A DNA stretch of 34,644 bases, from NCBI GenBank assembly GCA_017541265.1, contig JAFXZK010000061.1:1-34644 (forward strand), read 5' to 3'. Source of the DNA: Bacteroidaceae bacterium. GTDB lineage: Bacteria > Bacteroidota > Bacteroidia > Bacteroidales > Bacteroidaceae. The position numbers were made by a program, and so were the translations under genes. Below, in pieces: positions 1 through 7,153 of this stretch (position 1 is its first letter; each line of letters opens with the position of its first letter). The notes under the pieces are model-generated. The model saw nothing but the letters and a program-made list of their open reading frames with translations, was not told where the DNA came from and made no database searches.

Positions 1-23
1 CTTCATTCTTCATTATTATTTGG

Positions 24-31
24 TATCTTTG
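24..31 (+). promoter_or_regulatory. -7 promoter element upstream of rsmI
   Basis: TATCTTTG matches the Bacteroidetes -7 consensus TAnnTTTG and lies 21 nt before the ATG at 53. The -33 element would fall at the very edge of the window (about 1-5) and no TTTG is seen there, so only half of the promoter is supported. Confidence 0.45.
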
Positions 32-52
32 CATTCGCATATATAATAATGT

Positions 53-727
53 ATGGGGTCACTCTATTTGGTACCGACGCCTGTGGGCAATCTTGAGGAC
101 ATCACGATGCGGGCACTCAAGGTGCTGCGCGAGGCCGACCTCATCCTTGCCGAAGACACACGCACGAGCGGCAACCTCCTGAAGCATTTCGACATCAGGA
201 ACGCGATGCTCTCGTACCACAAGTTCAATGAGCACAAGACGGTGGAGGGCATCGTGGAGCGCTTACTGGGCGGACAGACGATAGCCGTCGTGAGCGATGC
301 CGGCACGCCAGGCATCAGCGACCCGGGCTTCCTCGTCGCCCGCGAAGCCATCCGTGCCGGCGTAGAGGTCATCACCTTGCCCGGAGCCACAGCCTTCGTG
401 CCGGCACTGGTGAGCAGCGGCCTGCCTTGCGACCGCTTCTGCTTCGAAGGCTTCCTGCCCCAGAAGAAAGGTCGGCAGACTCGTCTCCAAGCCCTTGCCG
501 ACGAGACACGGACCATGATCTTCTACGAGTCGCCGCATCGCATCGTGAAAGCTCTGACGCAGTTTATCGAGGTTTTCGGCGCAGACAGGCAAGTCAGCGT
601 CTGCCGCGAGATAAGCAAGGTGCACGAGGAAAGTGTGAGAGGCACTCTTCAGGAAGTCTTGCAACACTTCACCGAGACAGAGCCTCGGGGGGAGTTCGTG
701 ATAGTGGTCGAGGGGAACAACAATTGA
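53..727 (+). CDS. rsmI: 16S rRNA (cytidine-1402 2'-O)-methyltransferase RsmI
   Basis: RsmI uses S-adenosylmethionine to 2'-O-methylate C1402 in the decoding centre of 16S rRNA. The protein has the tetrapyrrole-methylase-like fold. Its signature TPVGNLEDIT is at residues 9-18 and the SDAGTPGISDPG loop is at residues 81-92. A second conserved block, with an IFYESPHR-type stretch, lies in the C-terminal half. At 224 aa it is shorter than the about 286 aa enterobacterial enzyme and appears to lack the C-terminal extension, which I believe is usual in Bacteroidetes. The start at 53 is supported by a -7 box 21 nt upstream. It ends in TGA. The identification is firm. Confidence 0.96.
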   Translation: MGSLYLVPTPVGNLEDITMRALKVLREADLILAEDTRTSGNLLKHFDIRNAMLSYHKFNEHKTVEGIVERLLGGQTIAVVSDAGTPGISDPGFLVAREAIRAGVEVITLPGATAFVPALVSSGLPCDRFCFEGFLPQKKGRQTRLQALADETRTMIFYESPHRIVKALTQFIEVFGADRQVSVCREISKVHEESVRGTLQEVLQHFTETEPRGEFVIVVEGNNN

Positions 728-745
728 CGTTATAACGTTATAACG
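728..745. repeat. 18-nt perfect palindrome after rsmI
   Basis: CGTTATAACGTTATAACG is fully self-complementary and overlaps the very end of rsmI. A near repeat (ATCGTAATAACG) follows. It could be an operator-like site or a weak hairpin. There is no T-tract, so it is not an obvious terminator. Confidence 0.5.
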
Positions 746-798
746 AAATATCGTAATAACGAAAGAAGACAAATAATAAGGAATTCAAAAAACAAGAC

Positions 799-1650
799 AT
801 GAAGAAAACTCTTATTTTCGTTGCCTGCGCCCTTAGTCTGGGTGCCTGCGACATGACGGGTGAAAAACAAGACGCAGTCCTGCAGGAACGCGACTCCCTG
901 CAGCGCATCATCAACGAGAAGGACATGGAGCTGGATGACATTCTGGGCACCTTCAACGAGGTGCAGGAAGGCATCCGCCGCATCAACGAGGCAGAAGGCC
1001 GCGTAACCATTGCCGACGGCAATCCGGAAAGCGCCAGCAGCCGCGAAGTGATTCGCGACAACATGGCATTCATACAGCAAGCCATGCAACAGAACCGCGA
1101 CATGATCGCCCAACTGCAGGAAAAACTCAAGAACAGCAGCATCAAGGCAACCAAGATGCAGAAGACCATCGAGAACCTGCAAGCCCAGATTGAAACGCAG
1201 GCAGCCCGCATCCAAGAACTTGAAGCCAGCCTTGCGGAGAAGGATGCCCTCATTGAGGCACAGGGCGACGCCATTGCCGGACTGAACAACAATGTGGCTG
1301 CACTGACCGAAGACAACAAGGCAAAGACAGAGAAGGTGCAGGCACAGGACAAGGAACTGAACAGCGCCTGGTTTGTCTTTGGCACCAAGAACGAGCTGAA
1401 GGAACAAAAAATCCTGACGAACGGCGATGTCCTCAAGAGCGGCGACTTCAACAAAGACTACTTCACGAAAATTGACATCCGCTACGACAAGGACCTGAAG
1501 TTCTACAGCAAGAGCGCCCAACTGCTCTCCACCCATCCCGCAGGCTCCTATCAGCTGGCAAAGGACAAACAGGGCCTGTATGAGATTCATATCACCGACC
1601 CGCAGAAGTTCTGGAGCGTCAGCAAATACCTTGTCGTACTGGTGAAGTAA
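799..1650 (+). CDS. coiled-coil lipoprotein (possibly Cbp1-like collagen-binding adhesin family)
   Basis: The N-terminus is a lipoprotein signal (MKKTLIFVACALSLGAC), with Cys17 as the probable lipidation site followed by Asp18. Residues about 25-190 are rich in Glu, Gln, Lys and Ala with heptad-like spacing, and are predicted to be a long coiled coil. A smaller globular domain of about 90 residues follows, starting near the WFVFGTKNEL segment. The architecture and its position next to rsmI resemble the Bacteroidales proteins annotated as Cbp1-family collagen-binding adhesins. That family name is recalled, not tested. The product is probably exported and membrane-anchored. It follows rsmI by 71 nt on the same strand. 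Confidence 0.75.
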   Translation: MKKTLIFVACALSLGACDMTGEKQDAVLQERDSLQRIINEKDMELDDILGTFNEVQEGIRRINEAEGRVTIADGNPESASSREVIRDNMAFIQQAMQQNRDMIAQLQEKLKNSSIKATKMQKTIENLQAQIETQAARIQELEASLAEKDALIEAQGDAIAGLNNNVAALTEDNKAKTEKVQAQDKELNSAWFVFGTKNELKEQKILTNGDVLKSGDFNKDYFTKIDIRYDKDLKFYSKSAQLLSTHPAGSYQLAKDKQGLYEIHITDPQKFWSVSKYLVVLVK

Positions 1651-1669
1651 AAACACAGCACGCCTAACC

Positions 1670-1719
1670 GGCCAATTAGGTCAACCTAGTTGGCCGATTA
1701 GGTTAACCTAATTTGCCAA
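1670..1719. repeat. two overlapping hairpins between the lipoprotein gene and hflX
   Basis: Hairpin 1 pairs 1670-1681 with 1684-1695 (12 bp with one mismatch, 2-nt loop). Hairpin 2 pairs 1690-1704 with 1705-1719 (15 bp with two mismatches), with a perfect core ATTAGGTTAACCTAAT at 1697-1712. They share TTGGCC (1690-1695) and so cannot both form in one RNA. No clean U-tract follows. The block may be a terminator or attenuator, or a repeat remnant. Confidence 0.6.
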
Positions 1720-1747
1720 CTAACCACGCCTACTTTAATCGAGCCCC

Positions 1748-3088
1748 ATGCGTACTTCAAGAAGCAAGCATTATAACTCGTCGCGCTCGTCGTTGCCTTT
1801 CGAGGACGGGATGACGGGTACCAAATTCCATAACATCGTGGATGACAGCCCCGAAACTGCCGTGCTGGTCGGCCTCATCACACCCAATCAGGACGAGCGC
1901 AAGACGACGGAGTACCTCGACGAGCTTGAATTCCTTGCTGAGACAGCAGGAGCCAAGACCATCCGCCGCTTCACACAACGCCTGAACGGGCCGAACAGCG
2001 TCACCTACCTTGGCATCGGCAAGCTTCAGGAGATTCGTGCATACATACAGGCCGAAGAGGACGCAGAGCGTGAGGTGTCGATGGTCATCTTCGATGATGA
2101 GCTTTCCGCCAAGCAGCTTCGCAACATCGAGAACGAGCTGAAGGTGAAGATTCTTGACCGCACGACGCTCATCCTCGACATCTTCGCCATGAGGGCGCAG
2201 ACAGCCAACGCCAAGACGCAGGTCGAGCTGGCTCAGTACCGCTACATGCTTCCCCGCCTGCAAAGGCTCTGGACACACCTTGAAAGGCAGGGCGGCGGCT
2301 CGGGCAGTGGCGGCGGTAAAGGCTCGGTGGGACTGAGAGGCCCGGGCGAGACACAGCTTGAGATGGACCGCCGCATCATCCTGAACCGCATGAGCCTCCT
2401 CAAGCAACGCCTCGCCGAAATCGACAAACAGAAGACAACACAGCGGGGCAACCGAGGCCGCATGATACGAGTCGCTTTGGTGGGCTATACGAATGTCGGC
2501 AAAAGCACGCTGATGAACCTCCTCTCCAAGAGCGAGGTGTTTGCCGAGAACAAGCTCTTCGCCACGCTCGACACAACCGTTCGCAAGGTCATTGTCGATA
2601 ACCTGCCCTTCCTGCTCAGCGACACCGTGGGCTTCATCCGCAAGCTCCCCACGGATCTCGTCGATTCCTTCAAGAGCACACTCGATGAGGTGCGCGAGGC
2701 AGACCTCCTGCTCCACATTGTTGACATCAGCCATCCCGACTTCGAGGACCAGATAAAGGTTGTCGATAAGACACTTGCCGACCTCGGTTGCAGCGAGAAG
2801 CCGCAGATGATTGTCTTCAACAAGATTGACGCCTACACATGGGAGGAGAAGGATGCTGACGACCTGACGCCCGCAACCGCCCGCAACGTCTCCCTTCAGG
2901 AACTCATCCGCACCTGGATGTCCCGCCTCTCTGGTCACTGCCTCTTCATCTCCGCACAGGAAAGGACGAACATAGAAACCCTGAAACAGGTACTATATAA
3001 TAAGGTAAGGGAACTCCATGTGCAGAAATATCCTTACAACGATTTCCTGTTCGAACACTATGAGGCAACGCCAGAGACTGAAGAATGA
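1748..3088 (+). CDS. hflX: ribosome-associated GTPase HflX
   Basis: HflX is a GTPase that binds the 50S subunit and helps split or rescue stalled ribosomes. The N-terminal HflX domain contains a Gly/Ser-rich stretch followed by the GPGETQLE signature. The G domain follows, with G1 GYTNVGKS at residues 246-253, G3 DTVGF at 292-296 and G4 NKID at 358-361. The length of 446 aa is normal for the family. The ATG at 1748 is the first in the frame. The gene follows the lipoprotein by 97 nt, a gap occupied by two overlapping hairpins. It ends in TGA. Confidence 0.96.
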   Translation: MRTSRSKHYNSSRSSLPFEDGMTGTKFHNIVDDSPETAVLVGLITPNQDERKTTEYLDELEFLAETAGAKTIRRFTQRLNGPNSVTYLGIGKLQEIRAYIQAEEDAEREVSMVIFDDELSAKQLRNIENELKVKILDRTTLILDIFAMRAQTANAKTQVELAQYRYMLPRLQRLWTHLERQGGGSGSGGGKGSVGLRGPGETQLEMDRRIILNRMSLLKQRLAEIDKQKTTQRGNRGRMIRVALVGYTNVGKSTLMNLLSKSEVFAENKLFATLDTTVRKVIVDNLPFLLSDTVGFIRKLPTDLVDSFKSTLDEVREADLLLHIVDISHPDFEDQIKVVDKTLADLGCSEKPQMIVFNKIDAYTWEEKDADDLTPATARNVSLQELIRTWMSRLSGHCLFISAQERTNIETLKQVLYNKVRELHVQKYPYNDFLFEHYEATPETEE

Positions 3089-3200
3089 ACATAACGACAC
3101 ATGAATCCATACTGACATTTATTTCCTCTGCCCCCTGTCGCGTTACATAACGAATACTTGCCTGGAACAAAAGAACTTCAGAGAACATAACCTTTGAAAC

Positions 3201-5690
3201 ATGGCATACCAGTTGAACATAAGAGAAAAGGCAGTAGAGAACAAGTTGCGAAAGGACTATTTCTCTGCCTACGATGCTGAGGAAGTCTTGGGCGACATTG
3301 ACTTTGCTGTGGCTGTGCCTACAGAAAGCCCTCAACTCTTCGAGCCTGAATATCTGCTGTGGGCAGAGGCCAAGAAGTCAAATCACAATGACATCTATGA
3401 GTCCTTTGTGCAGTTGATACTGACGATTGGCAAGGCTCGCACTTTCGACAAGCATCTGCCGCCTGCCTTCCTTGGTGCTTTCGATGCGGAGAAGATAGCT
3501 TTCATCCAGTACAACGCTGTCCTCGACATCTTCTATCAGAACGACTTCAATTGGAACGTCACTCCCTCAAACCACGAGACAAAGGAGTTTCGCCAAATAT
3601 ATGATACCGTTAAGGGAACTTTGGACAGGGAACTGCTGCTCTTCTATTTCGACAACGACGACAAGGAACTTCGCGGTTTCATCAAGAAGAACTTCATCGT
3701 GGGCAAGTCGAAAGTCTCCAAGGTGCGCATTAACAAGAACAACTTCACCGCAATATACCAGAAGTGGCTCAAAGAAGTCAAGCCAACGATAGCCAAAGTA
3801 AATTGGGAAACTGCCAAGAAACAAGGCATTATTGACGCAGACTTCTATTTGGCCGACATACTTTCCGAACACAACGTCACACTTCGCGAAAAGCTTTATG
3901 TCCTCTTGCGAAAGGACTATTATGAGTTGGACCGCAAGAAGGATGACATCGGTTTCTTCAACTCAAAGAAAGCCGAGTTTACCGACGGGCAGAAGGCACA
4001 CACACAGTTTTGGAACAGATATGAGCGTCCGCCCAAGAGGGAATACTGGGACTACATAGTGGACAGACGCGACCTCCTTGTGCCCCAGGATGTGCGCGAG
4101 CGCAAAGGTTCCTTCTACACGCCGTCTCAATGGGTGGAACTTTCGCAGCAATACATCGCCGCAGAACTTGGCGAAAACTGGCAAGACGAATACTATGTAT
4201 GGGACTGCTGTGCAGGCACAGGTAACCTGTTGGCAGGCCTCACCAACAAACACCATATATGGGCAAGCACGCTCGACCAGGCTGATGTCGATGTCATGCA
4301 CGACCGTATCAACAGGATGAACGAAGCTTCTTCTAACGGTACAAGCGGAGCAAACCTCCTGCACGACCACGTTTTCCAATTCGACTTCCTTAATGACCCC
4401 CTCGACAAGCTGCCCAAATCGCTTCGAGATGTTGTAGAAGATGAAGAGAAACGTAAGAAGCTTGTCATCTATATTAATCCGCCGTATGCAGAAGCCAGTA
4501 ACGCCCGGACTGTGACAGGAAGCGGTCAAAACAGAACCGGCCTATGGAAGTCATCCATACAGGAACGTTACAAAACTTTGCTGGGAAGAGCAGGAAACGA
4601 GTTGTTTGCTCAATTTTATGCACGAATTGTAAGTGAACTCTCTACATCGGTGCTTGCACTATTTTCAAAGTTGAAAATAGTGCAAGCACCCAACTTCCAA
4701 GAGTTCCGCAGGACATTCCGGGCGAAGCCCGGTCGATTTTTCTTGGTTCCTGCCAATACCTTCGATAACGTCAAAGGACAATTCCCTATCGGTTTCCAAA
4801 TTTGGTACACGGGAACAGAAGAATACTTCCGACAAACCACAGCAGATATTTATGACGCAAAGGGGGATTTCTTAGGGAATAAAAAGCTATATTCCCATGA
4901 TGGCTCACATTTTATCATAGAATGGTTGAGGCAGTATTATGACAAGGAGAACGAACATCTAGCATATCATCGCTTCTCTGGCACAGACTTCCAACACAGT
5001 AAGGATGTTTATATAACTCTTAATCCATACAAAGCAGATATTGAACAAGTAAAAGGCAACTGGATTACAAAAAATAACATTATACCAATGTCCGTTTTCT
5101 TTGCCGTTCGCCATTGTATCGAAGCTACATGGATAAATGACCGTGACCAGTTCCTTTTCCCGAATGATGGTTGGAAGGAAGACAAGAAATTCCAAGGCGA
5201 CTGCCTGACCTTTACCCTCTTTCACGGACAGAATCGTATCAGCTGCAAGCATGGAAAGAACCACTTCATCCCCTTTACTGAACAGGAAGTCGATGCTCGC
5301 GACAACTTCAGCAGCCACTTCATGTCCGACCTCTTGCAAGGAAAGAAAGTAAAGGAGAAAGCATACATACAAGGTGACTTGTTTGCAGATACTGCAAGTG
5401 AGCAAGCTCCCTTGCTATTGTCACCAGAAGCGCAAGCAGTCATGGATGCAGGACGGGAACTCTGGAGATATTATCACAGCCAAGAGGATGCCGTTCCCGA
5501 TGCCTCGTACTATGACATCCGTCTGCACTTCCAAGGCACTAAGACCACATCAAGCGGCAAAGAACAAATGAGGAATGAAAGCAAAGACCCCATGTATAAT
5601 GAACTCATAGACTCTCTTCGCCAGAGACAAAAGAAGTTAGCGGCAAAGATAGCGGTAAAGGTCTATGAATATGGTTTCCTCAAGAAATAA
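3201..5690 (+). CDS. fused PD-(D/E)XK nuclease / N6-adenine DNA methyltransferase (type IIG-like)
   Basis: The protein has 829 aa. Its N-terminus carries a plausible PD-(D/E)XK nuclease core: Asp34 in the GDIDF segment, then Glu56-x-Lys58 in WAEAKK. The methyltransferase part has SAM-binding motif I (CCAGTGN, residues 336-342) and the catalytic motif IV NPPY (426-429), characteristic of N6-adenine (gamma-class-like) enzymes. The residues after about 500 would then hold target recognition. This layout is that of type IIG / Eco57I-like restriction-modification enzymes. That is inference, since other nuclease-methylase fusions exist. A perfect 42-nt palindrome lies inside the gene at 4649-4690 without breaking the frame. 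The next gene (Mrr-like) overlaps its end by up to 26 nt, suggesting one defence operon. Confidence 0.85.
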   Translation: MAYQLNIREKAVENKLRKDYFSAYDAEEVLGDIDFAVAVPTESPQLFEPEYLLWAEAKKSNHNDIYESFVQLILTIGKARTFDKHLPPAFLGAFDAEKIAFIQYNAVLDIFYQNDFNWNVTPSNHETKEFRQIYDTVKGTLDRELLLFYFDNDDKELRGFIKKNFIVGKSKVSKVRINKNNFTAIYQKWLKEVKPTIAKVNWETAKKQGIIDADFYLADILSEHNVTLREKLYVLLRKDYYELDRKKDDIGFFNSKKAEFTDGQKAHTQFWNRYERPPKREYWDYIVDRRDLLVPQDVRERKGSFYTPSQWVELSQQYIAAELGENWQDEYYVWDCCAGTGNLLAGLTNKHHIWASTLDQADVDVMHDRINRMNEASSNGTSGANLLHDHVFQFDFLNDPLDKLPKSLRDVVEDEEKRKKLVIYINPPYAEASNARTVTGSGQNRTGLWKSSIQERYKTLLGRAGNELFAQFYARIVSELSTSVLALFSKLKIVQAPNFQEFRRTFRAKPGRFFLVPANTFDNVKGQFPIGFQIWYTGTEEYFRQTTADIYDAKGDFLGNKKLYSHDGSHFIIEWLRQYYDKENEHLAYHRFSGTDFQHSKDVYITLNPYKADIEQVKGNWITKNNIIPMSVFFAVRHCIEATWINDRDQFLFPNDGWKEDKKFQGDCLTFTLFHGQNRISCKHGKNHFIPFTEQEVDARDNFSSHFMSDLLQGKKVKEKAYIQGDLFADTASEQAPLLLSPEAQAVMDAGRELWRYYHSQEDAVPDASYYDIRLHFQGTKTTSSGKEQMRNESKDPMYNELIDSLRQRQKKLAAKIAVKVYEYGFLKK
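4649..4690. repeat. perfect 42-nt palindrome inside the methyltransferase gene
   Basis: The 20-nt arm GGTGCTTGCACTATTTTCAA (4649-4668) is followed by AG and then its exact reverse complement (4671-4690). It encodes about residues 483-497, shortly after the NPPY motif, and leaves the frame intact. Confidence 0.97.
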
Positions 5691-6636
5691 AGCCCCACGC
5701 AACCGAATAAAAGCAACAGATAAAACGATTATAGTTATGGCTAAAGAACATGTAGGCAGGACTAAAGCAACAGCTACAAAAACGCTGTATGCCGTAATGA
5801 AAGAGATAAGCAGACGTGGCGGCAGTATGCCTGCCAAAGAACTTTATCCCTTTGTGGAAGCAAATGTCAAACTGACGGATTGGGAAAAGGAACCAGCCGG
5901 CATAAACAAATACATCCGATGGACAAACAGTTTTCAATTCTACTCCATCAACTATGCTAAGGCAGGCCTCATCGTCAAACAGAAAGGCATGTGGTATTTG
6001 ACGCCCGAGGGAGAGAGCGCACTAAGTCTGACACCAGAGGAGGTGATGGAAAAAGGTGAGGTGGCTTACCGCGAATGGCGAAAACTTAACCCCAGAGAGG
6101 ATAAGCACGACGATGAACCAACGGACGATAATGCAGAGAGAGACAGAGCCGAAGAACTGAACATGTTGGAGTCGGACGCTCGTGAAGGTATCCGTTAGTT
6201 CATCGTCTCAAAGAATCCCTATGAGTATCAGAAACTGGTAGCTGCACTTCTTCGAGCGATGGGTTATTACACACCATTTATTGCTCCCAAAGGCAAAGAT
6301 GGAGGGGTTGACATTATAGCCTACTTAGATCCACTTGGAGCTCAGACACCTCGTATCAAGGTGCAGGTGAAGCATAAGCCAGAAACTGCCATTGGCGCCT
6401 CAGACATCCGAGCTTTGCTGGGTGTACTGCGTGCAGGAGACATAGCACTATTCGTGACAAGTGGCACCTTCTCGCCCGATGCAAAGAACACAGGCACTAG
6501 CTCACGAGAGTTTATTCGTCTTATTGACGGAGACGAATTCATAGATATGTGGCAGGAGTATTACGACAAGATGAGTGATGATGACAAGAACATGTTGCCA
6601 TTGAAGCGTATCTCATTCTTAGGAAATAATGAATAG
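5665..6636 (+). pseudogene. mrr: Mrr-type restriction endonuclease interrupted by an in-frame TAG
   Basis: Two open segments lie in the same frame, separated by one amber codon at 6196-6198. The first (5665-6195) is an Mrr N-terminal winged-helix-like domain. The second carries the Mrr catalytic domain, with the conserved NPYEYQ entry, GGVD, QVKH (the D...QxK variant of PD-(D/E)XK) and LFVTSGTFS. Reading through TAG restores a continuous protein of about 323 residues, a normal Mrr size, so this is one gene with a nonsense codon rather than two genes. The codon could be a C-to-T change from CAG (Gln). TAG is a working stop elsewhere here, so truncation is the likely outcome. The first ATG overlaps the methyltransferase by 26 nt. 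ATGs at 5671 and 5737 are alternatives. Confidence 0.85.
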
Positions 6637-6937
6637 CATGTCAGAGACCATCATCCCCAAGACGAAGAAGGAGTGCTTTGCTCTGCTCGACGAGATGCTG
6701 AGCGATGAGGACAAGCGGGCGATTGTGGGAATGAAGGATGTCTTTCAGCTACACTTCACGCTTGGTCTGTGGATTCGTAACCATTGGCTCTATCCGCAAA
6801 GCGAAGAGGAGAGAGAAGCCCTGCTGAAAGACTTTGGCAAAGACGCGATGTTCTGTCACCCCGATGACGATTCCATGGTCATCCTGGAAACCTATCGGAA
6901 GTATCTGAAGAGAAAGAAAAGAGTTCCTAGTCCCTAA
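6629..6937 (+). CDS. small DUF6794-like protein
   Basis: A 102-aa soluble protein beginning with an IPKTKKECF-type motif, then LHFTLGLWIRNHW, CHPDDDSMVIL and a C-terminal YRKYLK. These match the pattern I recall for DUF6794 proteins, which have no known function. The ATG at 6629 overlaps the end of the Mrr frame by 8 nt. ATG 6638 is an alternative just after the Mrr stop. It is translationally close to the restriction genes and may have moved with them. A terminator-like hairpin follows at 6987-7038. Confidence 0.7.
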   Translation: MNSMSETIIPKTKKECFALLDEMLSDEDKRAIVGMKDVFQLHFTLGLWIRNHWLYPQSEEEREALLKDFGKDAMFCHPDDDSMVILETYRKYLKRKKRVPSP

Positions 6938-6986
6938 TGATAATTGCTTCAGCCAGCCTGACTCCAAGGTCAAAGACGAGACATTG

Positions 6987-7038
6987 CACTCTTCGCTTCG
7001 ATGTTTTATGAACACGGATGCGAAGAGTGTTCGTTTTT
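6987..7038 (+). terminator. probable rho-independent terminator after the restriction block
   Basis: CACTCTTCGC (6987-6996) pairs perfectly with GCGAAGAGTG (7020-7029). The loop contains a small inner GTT/AAC stem, and a T-tract is at 7034-7038. It separates the DUF6794-like gene from the transposase promoter. Confidence 0.6.
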
Positions 7039-7093
7039 ACTATCTTCTACGAACTCCTTTAAAGGCTTCGATTACACATATTTTGGTGCAAAG

Positions 7094-7125
7094 TTTGGTG
7101 TTGTGAAGAAAAAAGGTTATCTTTG
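7094..7125 (+). promoter_or_regulatory. Bacteroidetes-type promoter of the RAYT gene
   Basis: TTTG at 7094-7097, a 20-nt spacer, then TATCTTTG at 7118-7125. This is a full match to the -33/-7 consensus. Transcription would begin near 7130, which excludes the longer reading frame opening at 7001 and favours the ATG at 7154. Confidence 0.75.
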
Positions 7126-7153
7126 CAGGCACAAACACTCATTTAGGCACGAC

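Noticed and set aside
1670-1719. Known riboswitch class upstream of hflX
   Set aside because: No conserved aptamer sequence could be recognised; it is only two overlapping hairpins.
1757-2938. 393-codon minus-strand frame opposite hflX
   Set aside because: It has no family features and fully overlaps a confidently identified GTPase.
6196-6198. Reassigned TAG codon (amber read as Gln) in the mrr gene
   Set aside because: rpoN, tsaB, nspC, yicC, the RhuM gene and others end in TAG, so genome-wide reassignment does not fit. A nonsense mutation is simpler.
6259-6636. Separate small gene starting at 6259
   Set aside because: It begins inside the conserved Mrr catalytic domain and is in frame with the upstream part, so it is the second half of one interrupted gene.
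7001-7153. Longer N-terminus for the transposase starting at 7001
   Set aside because: This stretch contains a terminator and a full promoter; its translation has no resemblance to RAYT N-termini.
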